A stretch of 64,000 nucleotides of DNA, taken from assembly GCF_003171515.1 (NCBI RefSeq), contig NC_089396.1, positions 2,418,001-2,482,000 on the forward strand, in the 5' to 3' direction. Source of the DNA: Pyrenophora tritici-repentis. Lineage: Eukaryota > Ascomycota > Dothideomycetes > Pleosporales > Pleosporaceae. A model generated the notes under the pieces. The model did no database searches, had not been told where the DNA came from, and saw only the letters and a list, made by a program, of their open reading frames with translations. The translations under genes and the position numbers were made by a program. This document shows, piece after piece, positions 35,948-51,576 of the stretch (position 1 is its first letter; each line of letters begins with the position of its first letter).

Positions 35948-37354
35948 CTACTTCCACTTCTGCACCACAACACCGCCGCGCTTGAATTCTGCAATGTCAC
36001 CTAGCACCTGCGACTTGTCAGTCAACTCCTTGCTAGGGAATGTCGTCATCAGCGCCCACTGGCGACCCTGGCTATCCGGTCTAGCCCTGTCCACAAAGTC
36101 GTAGACATCGCCGATGGTGTGTGTGGTGTTGAACCGGGACGACAACCGTGTGCCATCACCGAGGCGAACTTGTAGCGTAAGCGTAGGCGTCGACGAATCC
36201 ACGTCAACTGTAGGTTGCGCAGAGCCTCCCGAGGTCGAGGCCGCCGTGCTCCCTGAGGCCGGCTGCGGCATGGTACTAGCCGATGAACTTGCACCAGGGG
36301 TAGGGCTACCAAGTCTGTTTCCGTTTCCCGAGAAAGGAACGTACTTCTTCTTTGGCTTCACATAGTCCTCATCCTTGTGCGCATGTACCTCGACGTCCAC
36401 TTCCTGCCCGTGCTCAACGTTTAGAATGTGTAGCGGAGCATGGCCCGTGTTTATCATCTCAAGCGTGCGCGCATTAGCCGGGTCGTCGTAGCGGAACAAG
36501 TCGCCGTCATCGACCGAGAAGCCGTCGCGCCAGAGATGGAGTTCGCGATGAGCGCGCGGGGGCGGTGCGGGGATATTGGCGTTGGGGTCCGGGATCGTAC
36601 GTGAGGGAGCATCGTCACCGCCCAGCGTAGTACCAGCACCACGGAAGAATGAGCTGGTTGGCGGCTCTTCGTCACCACCCGGTCGGGGAGCATTCCTGGG
36701 TATGTTAGCCTGATGACTTGCATCAAGCAAGTATAGCGACTTACTGCCGTGCCCGCTTTAGGATGCTGTTGATCTGATCGCGAGGATTCGACTGGTTGGG
36801 GTTTTGGACTGCTAGGCCCGACTTCTCGCCACCGGCAAAGAAGTCCTGGTTCTCTTCATCCGGTCCGTCGTCGCCATCATCGTCGTCGTGGGCGTGTCCG
36901 TGTCCGCCACCTGATTGCAAGTCCCTCAGCGTCCTCGCACCTGCCACACCTCGTTGTGTGGGCTGTCCACGGCCAGCGGCAGGCCGAGATGATGATGATG
37001 CTGCTGCTGGTGCCTGTGAAGGAGGAACGTACGCGCCACCAAGAGTGCGTCCGCCGCCAGCGCTTGTTGGTGGCGGAGGGTTCTGCGTGGGATCGGGTGT
37101 TGGATCGGAATCGGCCATGTCGACGTCGGGCTCAGAAGTAGCGTCTTGTTGTTCAGTAGACTCGTCGAAAAAGAGAGTCGCAGCGAGACCGAGATCACCG
37201 TTGGATGCGTTTAGGTAGCGTTCGGCCTTTGAAGTGAGTTAGTGAGCAGCTCTAATAGCTTCCATGACCTTCTGCATACCGTTGCCGCGTCAAGGCCAGT
37301 GAGATTAGCGAGCTCTGCAATCTGCGCGTCTCTGTTGGGTGCAGCTTCAGACAT
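35948..37354 (-). CDS. shp1: Cdc48/p97 adaptor of the Shp1/p47 family (UBA-SEP-UBX)
   Basis: Three exons, complement of 37280-37354, 36745-37226 and 35948-36695, encode 434 residues. Domain order is the classical one: a UBA domain (about residues 10-48, with TGLD..ATAERYL and GDLGLAATLFF), an acidic/Gly/His linker, a SEP domain (about 225-300, LWRDGFSVDDGDLFRYDDPAN) and a C-terminal UBX domain (about 350-432). The UBX loop that binds Cdc48 is usually FPR; here the corresponding segment reads TTFPSKEL, a variant. The protein links ubiquitinated cargo to the Cdc48 ATPase in ERAD, membrane fusion and phosphatase regulation. The divergent neighbour is mim1, 591 bp away. Confidence 0.93.
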
Positions 37355-37898
37355 TACAAGCAGTTGTGTTGGACTGGAGCTAGTGATAGGCTGATGTAGT
37401 GGGTAGCGCAGTTGAGTGAGTGTAGTAGCTGTGGAGGGGTCCAAGGTTAACTGCGGGCTCTTACTCAAGCGGAAGCTGGTGACGTCGCTCCTTCACCTTG
37501 GACTTTCACGGTAGCAAGGAACGGTGAAGAGTGGATGAAAGAAATCTTGACCTTGTAATCACATCCACAGGATTAAGGTCAGAAAAAGCCCCAGAAACTA
37601 CCAGGCTCGTCGTGAACAGCACAACTCCCAATCCAACCCCTTCCTGCATCAAAGTTCCGATGCAGCAGCGCCAAGACCGGAATTGAGTTGAGCCTCACAA
37701 ACACCACATCCAGCACCTGCCTCAGAAACATCCCGTGACCAACCAGCGGGAAACGCGTAAACCACACGTCTCAATCCCATCTCCCCATTGTACTTGCTGG
37801 CCAATTACACCTCACACCTCACAACCCACTCACACTCACGAAAACGTACCCTCCGCATCACCTCCGCGTGGGGCTCCCGTCGCCCAAACCATCGCAAC

Positions 37899-37940
37899 CA
37901 TCGCAACCACCACCACCACCACCACCACCACCACCACCGC
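37899..37940. repeat. ACC trinucleotide microsatellite
   Basis: About 13 ACC/CAC units lie immediately 5' of the Mim1 start codon, in the presumed leader. Confidence 0.9.
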
Positions 37941-37945
37941 GCAAC

Positions 37946-38488
37946 ATGACATCACCCAGCCCCAACCTAACCTCCTCGGGAATAACCATCCCCTCGGACA
38001 GCGAAAACTACGACGCCAACAACGAACTCTCCAGCACCTCCAGCAGCACAAACACCACCACATCATCCCCCCTGATCCTGTACAAACCACCCACACTATG
38101 GGGCCTACTCCGCGGCGCAGCAATTAATCTCCTCCTGCCATTTGTCAACGGGTTGATGCTTGGGTTTGGCGAGTTGGTTGCGAATGAAGCTGCGTATCGG
38201 TTGGGGTGGAGTGGGACCAAGGTATGTGAAATCTTCTCATGTGTGTGGTCTGGAGTCTGTATGGTGGTGGTGGTGATGGGAGGGGGAAGGGGAAGGGGCT
38301 ATTTGGGCCGCGTTTTGAAAGGATATCATGCTAACCAACATTTTTCGCGCCACAAACAGATATTTCCCACGCACCGCTCAGGTTCGGATTCCCGTCGTGT
38401 AGGTCCTGGTGTAGAGATGCGTGCGGATCCTGTGGAGAGGAGACGGCGGAATGGACAGGAGATGGATATGTATACTTCGATGGAGTAA
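37946..38488 (+). CDS. mim1: Mitochondrial outer-membrane import factor Mim1
   Basis: Two exons (37946-38221 and 38360-38488) encode 134 residues. The intron is 138 nt, longer than most in the window, starting GTATGT and ending ACAG. The Ser/Thr/Asn-rich cytosolic N terminus is followed by PPTLWGLLRGAAINLLLPF and NGLMLGFGELVANEA. This single membrane helix with Gly-x3-Gly spacing is the hallmark of Mim1, the subunit of the MIM complex that inserts helical proteins into the outer mitochondrial membrane. The second exon starts IFPTHR and ends in a charged tail. I chose the ATG at 37946 (CAACATGAC) over an open upstream frame that would translate the ACC repeat as poly-Pro. Confidence 0.9.
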   Translation: MTSPSPNLTSSGITIPSDSENYDANNELSSTSSSTNTTTSSPLILYKPPTLWGLLRGAAINLLLPFVNGLMLGFGELVANEAAYRLGWSGTKVCEIFSCVWSGVCMVVVVMGGGRGRGYLGRVLKGYHANQHFSRHKQIFPTHRSGSDSRRVGPGVEMRADPVERRRRNGQEMDMYTSME

Positions 38489-38857
38489 GAAGGGTGGATA
38501 TATACAATCACAGGAGGGGAGATAAACATGTAGACATGCGAACACGCGGCGGTGGCATGAGGAGCACCAAACTAGCATCGAGAGAGAGAAAGACACGAAA
38601 ATGTCTTAACAAAGCATCAAGATACAGGAGCATACACATGACGTTCCGAATATTCGTACAAGAAACAGCTCTACTATACTACACTACACCACACCCACAG
38701 TGCTGACTCCCCCATTCGTCCCTTTATCCATTTGAGGTGAGGTGAAATTTCCCTTTTCGCAAAAAAATGAACAAGATTGAAACACCTCAAGTCGCGCCGT
38801 TCGTGCATATATATCATACACAGCTCCCATTCAGGTCACTCACTCGCCAGTATCTGA

Positions 38858-40814
38858 CTACGACCTATTCTCGAACCTCCTCCTTCGCTCAATCTCATAA
38901 TCCTCCTCCCTCTTCTTCTTCCTCGCCAGCTCCGGCGTCATCTTCTTCCCCCCATACCCCATTTTGCTCATCCAAGCATCTGCACCACTGTTCATCCTTC
39001 TGTAGATAAAACTCAACCGGTAGTTGCGCCTGTAGTAGTCCAGTTTCTCGGGTATTGTCAGACCCTTTGTACCCTCTTCGTAATCCACGTCACGGTCAGG
39101 TCTCTCGCGGTTGATAGGCTTGGCCTCTGGTTTTAGATGGGCAGGCAGGGGAGCGTCGGCTTTGATTTTGATGTCAGAGAGGGAGCGGCGAGTGGTGCCT
39201 GATGATGACCTGGGCGTGGGCGCCTGGTACCGGACTCTGCTACTACCCGTAGTAGTCTTGATATTGCTCAACTTCATCTTGCCCTGAACAATGGGGGTAT
39301 AAAGTTCGAGGCTCTCCTTGCTGGGGATAGGGCGGATGCGAATGAAGCGACGGAACTTGTTCTGACGGAGTAGCCAACCCGTCATACCACCCAAGAGGGC
39401 CGACGTGAAGAAGTAGATTTGTATAGCCGCGGCCTGGAACGCAGTGACCGCGCCGAGAAAAAACGCCATTACAGTCATCATGGTCTTTTGGCTCTTGCTC
39501 GCAGTTTGTAGACCGGTCTCGCCTCCCAACTGTTTTGTTCAAATTAGCCATTGTTGCAAGCGCAGAATACAAAAAGGGGAAAACGAAATATGTACCTTGA
39601 AGACGGTGTACATCATGGCGGTAGTAGCGACCGGTAGAAAAAAGTATGGGTCGCGAGTTGTCAAGTCGGAAAACCACAGGAATCCATCCGTCGTCATTCC
39701 AGGTATTGGAAGTTCGGCCATGGCCCTCATAAGCCGAAAGGCAGATATGCCAATCCAACCTTGGGCTATCATGAAGCCACCCATCGAAGCCATGCCGCCT
39801 ATAAAGGGTCTGATGGCTTCCTGCTGTTGCATCCTATACATGTCGGCTGCCTGCTTGTCGCCGCGTGCTATGGCATCTTCCATCTTGTCTTGCAGAGGCT
39901 TGGTAATGGGGCCCAAAGATGCCATGACTGCTGCCTTGTCCGAAGTCATCGCTTGGAGGGCAAAGGTAACGCAGCGAACGGCCACAGCAGCCGCCATGAT
40001 GCTTCCGGCCCAGCCCCAGCCTGACGATATGTAGATGGCCTCTAATCCCTGTTGCATGAGTGTCGTCATACCATAACCATAGTCCAAGCCCATCTCCTTC
40101 ATTTGTCCCACATGATCGATCAGGCGCGTAGGGTCGAATTCGATAGCATCAGGGGGGAGGGTATCCTTCACTGGGTCTACGCCAAAGAGTTCATCGAGTG
40201 TCTGCGGGTTGCTGGTGGTGGTTGCGCTCTCTGCAATTGGACTCGCTCCATCAGACGCTCCATCCACTACAGCAGCCTTGTCGATACCTGCAGGCGCAAG
40301 TTCGGGTGTGGCTGTGGTAACGGGTTCTGCATCTGCTACAAATTCGGACGTCGGATTATTGGAAAAGTTGGCGATTGGGACTTGCTGTGGAGGCGACATG
40401 GCACTGGCGTCGACAGCGCCACCAGATTTTCCCCAGCTCCAAGGAGCATACCATGAAGCGTAGCGGACGGAAGAGGTGCGCAGGAACGCATCGTGCATCC
40501 CAGTTGCGCCTGTCCTCCATTGGGCTGACTGAAGTGGGCTTGTTCGACATGTCGGTACCGAGAGGTTGGCGGTTCGGGGAAGCGAGGAGAACTACTACAA
40601 TTAGTATCTCTATGAAACAGGTTGTGTAGCTGTAAAGGAAGTGTCGTCGTCGCGAAAAGCATGCATGCTTGCCATGTGCGGGACGCCGGGCAAAGTGGGC
40701 AATGGCTTGTATGAGTATGCGCACCTTCCTTGTTGCCTTTGATGAGGCTATTAAAGATTGTCGTGAAGCCAGGGGACCGAATTGGGCAGGCCGGAGCCCT
40801 CTACTTGGAAGCAT
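38858..40814 (-). CDS. oxa1: Mitochondrial inner-membrane insertase Oxa1
   Basis: Three exons, complement of 40725-40814, 39596-40528 and 38858-39529, encode 564 residues. The first exon encodes an Arg/Ser/Leu-rich mitochondrial presequence (MLPSRGLRPAQFG and on). All junctions are phase 0; the first intron is 195 nt. The YidC/Oxa1/Alb3 core spans about residues 150-380, with the first core membrane helix (SGWGWAGSIMAAAVAVRCVTF), the MQQQEAIRPFIGGMA loop and further membrane segments. The basic C-terminal tail (about 430-564), rich in Arg/Lys, fits the ribosome-binding coiled-coil tail of mitochondrial Oxa1. The gene inserts mitochondrially made and imported proteins into the inner membrane. 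It is tail to tail with mim1. Confidence 0.93.
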
Positions 40815-41348
40815 TGCGGCGTGTCGTCCGAGGTCATGGACGATGCTGATGCACCAGAATCCTGGCATTCAGAAATGTCGTGCACGGGCCTTTGCTCGCT
40901 CTGAACAGTAGCGCAGAACGTGCAAACCTCCGAGATCCCCGCATCACGCCTACCATCATAACACAACATAATTTGTAGAAACTGCATTAACAATCGATTC
41001 ATGATTCCGCAAGTACTACTGAATCCCTTACACGCTTTTACTGGGTATGATGGCCGCATGGCCCCGTCGTGTCCCAAACACCCATTCGAATGCAACAAGC
41101 AACGCCCAAACTATACTGGACACTAAGACTGACAGTAGCCGCCAGAGCGCAGCTACGACTTCTCGAACATGCCCAGACCGATAAAAACAAATGATGGTAT
41201 GTGAAAACACCGTTACAGGAACCCCCGTTGGGAAAGGTAAAGGAAAAATACTGTACAAGCCTCATAAAAGATGCCGAACGCCCCCTAGGATGCTTGAAAG
41301 GTATTATGCGCCATCGTCTGGCTGTTGCCAAGTATAACTCTCGGAGTT
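40815..41348. other. Intergenic region
   Basis: This 534-bp gap lies between the oxa1 start and the KDM5-type gene 3' end and probably combines a promoter and a 3' UTR. No gene is seen. Confidence 0.5.
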
Positions 41349-47633
<6,285 letters not shown>

Positions 47634-48731
47634 ATGATGACCGACGGGCTCAAGATAGACAGCAGGCCCCTCCCCGCCTTCTACTGCTGCTATCTGCTTC
47701 GCTCAAAGAACCGCAAGGCCTTTTACATTGGGAGCACACCCAACCCGGCCCGCCGTCTTGGTCAACACAATGGGTCGAGCAAGGGTGGTGCAAAGCGCAC
47801 TTCGATGCAGGGGAAGCGGCCTTGGGAGATGACCTGCATCGTGACCGGCTTCCCCTCCAGATTCGCCGCACTGCAATTCGAATGGGCGTGGCAAAACACG
47901 CACGCGACACGCCACATCGAACGAGATGTGCGCGAGGCGAGAAAGGACGAGTTGGAAAAGGGCAGGAAGAATGCATCGCCCGTCAAGAGATCAAGACCAC
48001 CAATGTCACTGGAAGCACGACTCAAAAACTTGCATCACCTCCTGGGCGTCGGTAGTTTTAGCAGGTGGCCGCTACACGTTCGATTCTTCGCGCCAGATGT
48101 GTTTTCGCAGTGGGAGAAACATATATCCAAAATGAACACGAGCCTACGGAAGAGCATTACCATCCGGCTGACTCCGGCCGAACTCCCCAAGTTGGCCCCT
48201 GATGTATCGAGCGAAATGCGAACACACTTCATACCAGAAGTCATACGAGCAATCCCTGTTGCTTATGAAGACATCAAACCGTATGTTGAGAAGTCAATGA
48301 GCACCCTGAGAGACGGGAAGACGCGGGATTGTGGTGTCTGTAAGAAGGATGTGAATGTTGATAGATCGCTCGTGCTCATTTGTCCCAACGAGACATGCTG
48401 CTCTGTGTCACACATGTCCTGCCTGTCGCAGAGATTCCTTGCAGAAGAGGCCAACAAAGAGGCCTTTATTCCCATAGAAGGAACATGTCCAAGCTGCCAC
48501 AGCCCCATCAAATGGTCCGACATGATCAAAGAGCTCAGTCTACGAATGCGCGGCGAGGACGAACTCAAAACTCTATTCAAAACGAAGCGTAAAAAGAAGC
48601 AAGTCGACACCACAGAAGACGACACCGACGAATATCCCGACATTGACGACCTCAACGCCGACCTCGACGAAGATCTCGACGAAACCTGGATGGAAAACGT
48701 AAACGAAGAAGACGACAAACCCCGATCCTAA
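47634..48731 (+). CDS. slx1: Structure-specific endonuclease subunit Slx1
   Basis: A 365-residue intron-less protein. The N-terminal GIY-YIG nuclease domain (about residues 15-100) shows FYCCYLL..FYIGSTPNPARRLGQHNG and the downstream RPWEMTCIVTGFPS and LQFEWAWQ blocks, with the catalytic Arg and Glu. The C-terminal zinc-binding RING-like domain runs from CGVCKKD through CSVSHMSC to CPSC (about residues 230-295), followed by a Lys-rich stretch and a very acidic tail. Slx1 with Slx4 resolves branched DNA such as Holliday junctions and flaps in the nucleus. The frame is open further 5', but the ATG pair at 47634/47637 places the nuclease fold at the usual distance. It is convergent with the thymidylate kinase gene, stop codons 14 bp apart. 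Confidence 0.94.
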   Translation: MMTDGLKIDSRPLPAFYCCYLLRSKNRKAFYIGSTPNPARRLGQHNGSSKGGAKRTSMQGKRPWEMTCIVTGFPSRFAALQFEWAWQNTHATRHIERDVREARKDELEKGRKNASPVKRSRPPMSLEARLKNLHHLLGVGSFSRWPLHVRFFAPDVFSQWEKHISKMNTSLRKSITIRLTPAELPKLAPDVSSEMRTHFIPEVIRAIPVAYEDIKPYVEKSMSTLRDGKTRDCGVCKKDVNVDRSLVLICPNETCCSVSHMSCLSQRFLAEEANKEAFIPIEGTCPSCHSPIKWSDMIKELSLRMRGEDELKTLFKTKRKKKQVDTTEDDTDEYPDIDDLNADLDEDLDETWMENVNEEDDKPRS

Positions 48732-48745
48732 CCTCACCCCACAAT

Positions 48746-49518
48746 CTACCACTCCCCCACCGTCCTCAACGGCACCTCACCCTTTGCAACCCTCTCCATA
48801 CACCGATCCACCTGCACCCTCACCTCCGCCGCAACAGCCTCCTCACTAGCCCCCGCATCAATCCTGACAAAGTCCTCGCCCTCCTTCCTCTGCATCAGTG
48901 TCTCAAACAGCACCCGCACCCGATCCTGCATATCCTTCTTCTCATACTTTTCCGCACCGTAGCCCCCCCTCTTCGCCGCGTCCTCGGCCGAGATGTCAAG
49001 GAAGATGCAGAGGTCAGGTCGTGGGAGCCCCAGCTCGGGGTTCCGACACCATTCTAGACTCATGTTGGGGTTTTGCTTGGCGGCCGAGTAGACGCAGCCG
49101 CTGTAGTAGTAGCGGTCTATGATTATTGTTGTGCCGGCTGCGAGCTCGGCTTGGATGGAGGGTCTGTGAGTTTTCTGAATTGGATGTAATGATTGTGGAT
49201 AGGGGGTATGTAGCTTACGCTGCTTCCCACCGGTTTGCAGAGAATAATAAATGGATAACGTGATCTTCTTGCTCGCTGTCGCCGCTTAAGTAGCTATTGA
49301 TCATTTGTCCAATCGGTGTTGTCCTATCTATGAAATTTCCTTATTAATCTACGTTATATATCTTTTGAAGAATTTCTTGAAGTGCAACACGTACCAGGGA
49401 ATCGCATGTGTCGCACTTTCACCCCATCGTTTTGTAGGTCTTCGACTAACTTTTGGCATTGTGTTGATTTGCCTGCGCGGTCGAGACCCTCGAAGACTAT
49501 GAGCTTGCCGCGTGCCAT
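48746..49518 (-). CDS. cdc8: Thymidylate kinase (dTMP kinase)
   Basis: Three exons, complement of 49395-49518, 49219-49327 and 48746-49163, encode 216 residues. The P-loop [11 protein letters not shown] is at residues 9-19. The dTMP-binding FSANRWE segment and the DRYYYSG motif follow (split by the second intron), and the lid region contains the basic [16 protein letters not shown] stretch. It phosphorylates dTMP to dTDP, the last committed step before dTTP. Introns are 66 and 54 nt and both keep frame. The length matches fungal Cdc8. Confidence 0.95.
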
Positions 49519-50193
49519 TGTTGCTTGGGGGGGTGTTTGGTGCTTAGGTCTGTTTGAGTTGTAGGAATTCGTTAGTGTGTAGGGTTATTTGGTACGTAGG
49601 TAGGGTTGGTTTGTGCAGGACGCTGGGTTGAGGTTCTGGATTGCAGGGGTGGGTGGGGGACGGGTGGGGCTGCGATCGCGTCACTTGCTTGCAGCTGCCG
49701 CCGCTAAGAAGATGACTTCTTTCCTACTACTACTACTGGGTCTATTCTAGCCCGCGCTTTCATCCTCGCCTTGCTGTGCACTTGCTGATTGTGAGGTCAT
49801 TGCAACCTTTGTCTTGATTCGTACGTACGTGAGATATCTAGCCGCCATACTTAGGGCTCAGCAAGGCTACCACGACTGCGCCTCTTCCAGCACAACGCAG
49901 TTCACTACGCCACTTTGCAAGTTGCACCGTTTGTATCCAATGAAGCAGATACATCTCTCTCGCCTGATACGGTGGATATATTGAATCTGGCATCAGGCTG
50001 CAGTCGATGAAACAAACCGGTGAGCTGTGCTTGCAACAAGGCTGACTTGCGTGATGATCGATTATCACTGGTGGGTGCGAAGGGCGCGAAAACATGCAGA
50101 AAGCAAGGCAGAAGCGGGGTTGCAGCCATTTAAATAGAGCTGTAAGATGAGAGAAAGGTCATCATCATTTCTGTACATTCGAAAATCAGCAAA
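49519..50193. other. Divergent intergenic region
   Basis: This 675-bp gap lies between the thymidylate kinase start and the ankyrin/deaminase-like gene start and presumably holds both promoters. No gene is seen. Confidence 0.5.
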
Positions 50194-51576
50194 ATGAGCA
50201 GAAAAAACTCGATGACCGACGATACTACGAGGATTTATAGGTCGTCAAACATGGGCGCAATTACCAGAAAAGACTCAATAACCGATATTGGTACGGAGAC
50301 TCACCTGTCTTCATGCATGGACGCAATGACCAGAAAAGATTCGGAAATCGATGATAATATTCCGGACATTTCGCAGCTGAACATTGAGGACGAAGCGGAT
50401 GCGAACACAGGAGAAGAGTTACAAGAGAAGATAGCAGAGCACAAAACTACACCTGAGCCGATTTGGAAGAGCAAATTATGGCTGGCATGCCAGACAGGAG
50501 ACTATAAAGAAGTGAAAGAATATCTGCAAGATGCGGAGCAATCCAGCCTTCTCACGCACGGAAGAGACGAGAGCGGCAATACCGCCCTCATAATTGCTTC
50601 AAGCGCATCCCCTCCCGGCGGAGCATCTACAGCGATAATGGAACTTCTACTCGAGGCGGGCGCAGATGCCAACGCTAAGAACCGTGCAGGCAGAACTGCA
50701 CTCATGCAGGCGTCGCTCTGGGGACGGCAGGGAGCTGTGGAAGTCCTCCTGAAACATGACATCCCAACAAACATTGAACTTGGAGATAATTTAGGCCTCA
50801 AAGCGATTGACATGGCTTCTGAAAATGACAAGCGGAGCGTGGAAAGATTTTCTGCGTACAACCAGAGCCATGTAGAAAGACCATGGTTGGATAAGATAAA
50901 TCGCAGGCGTATCGTGGAGCGGTTGTTGGAAGTACGTCGAAGGAATATTATTCAGGTACAAGAAAGACTTAGCGAGGCTGAGGATAAGATAAAGAAGTTG
51001 GAAGAAGAGCTAAATGCTAGCCGGGTCGCGAATGGAAAGATTCAAGAAGAACTCAGTACCAAAGTACATGAACTAAAACAGGCAAGAGTCCAAATCGATA
51101 ACTTGACCGGACGAAATGCAGAAAAACCCATTCGATTTCGCGAGCTCGAGCTAGGCAATGAAACTCAAATCGACTTTACAAAAACATTCCGCATTCAATT
51201 GAGCTTTTGGAATGGCAAACGTCTCAAACCGACAATATCATACATGGAATTGGATGGCAAGCATTACTTTGCAAAGAACGGGACACATTCTGGTTTGAAC
51301 AACTTCATCTCAAGCAACGTCTTTGCGCCACGAGCCTACAATCTATTCAAGCTATTAGGATTTGAAAGGGCACAACTTAGGGAGGACCAAAGCTGGTTCA
51401 AACATGCTGAGCCACAACTGATTGCGTTCTACATGGACCATTTTCTGACAAGTCAAGATCTATCCCAATCAGACTTCAAACAACTCAAGGGCAAGAAGCC
51501 AGATAAAGATAGCAGTAAGTACGGAAAGATTGAAATATTCGTGAGTCAAAAACCTTGTGGCCACAGATGTCAATGA
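50194..51576 (+). pseudogene. Ankyrin/coiled-coil/deaminase-like protein, 3' end cut off by a hAT element
   Basis: The present frame is 460 residues. An N-terminal low-complexity part contains three similar RKDS-type units (about residues 2-55). Ankyrin repeats follow (about 90-215: LWLACQTGDYKEVKEYL, GNTALIIAS, AGRTALMQASLWGRQGAVEVLL), then a coiled coil (about 245-305), then an alpha/beta domain (about 310-459). The last domain carries H404-x-E406 in HAEPQLIAFYM and a Cys pair (C455, C459) in IFVSQKPCGHRC, like the protein at 28913-30142. The last Gln and the TGA are supplied by the transposon's inverted repeat at 51571. The remaining 36 codons lie at 54702-54812. Whether the shortened protein is made or folds is unknown. 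Deaminase function is inferred from the motif only. Confidence 0.72.
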
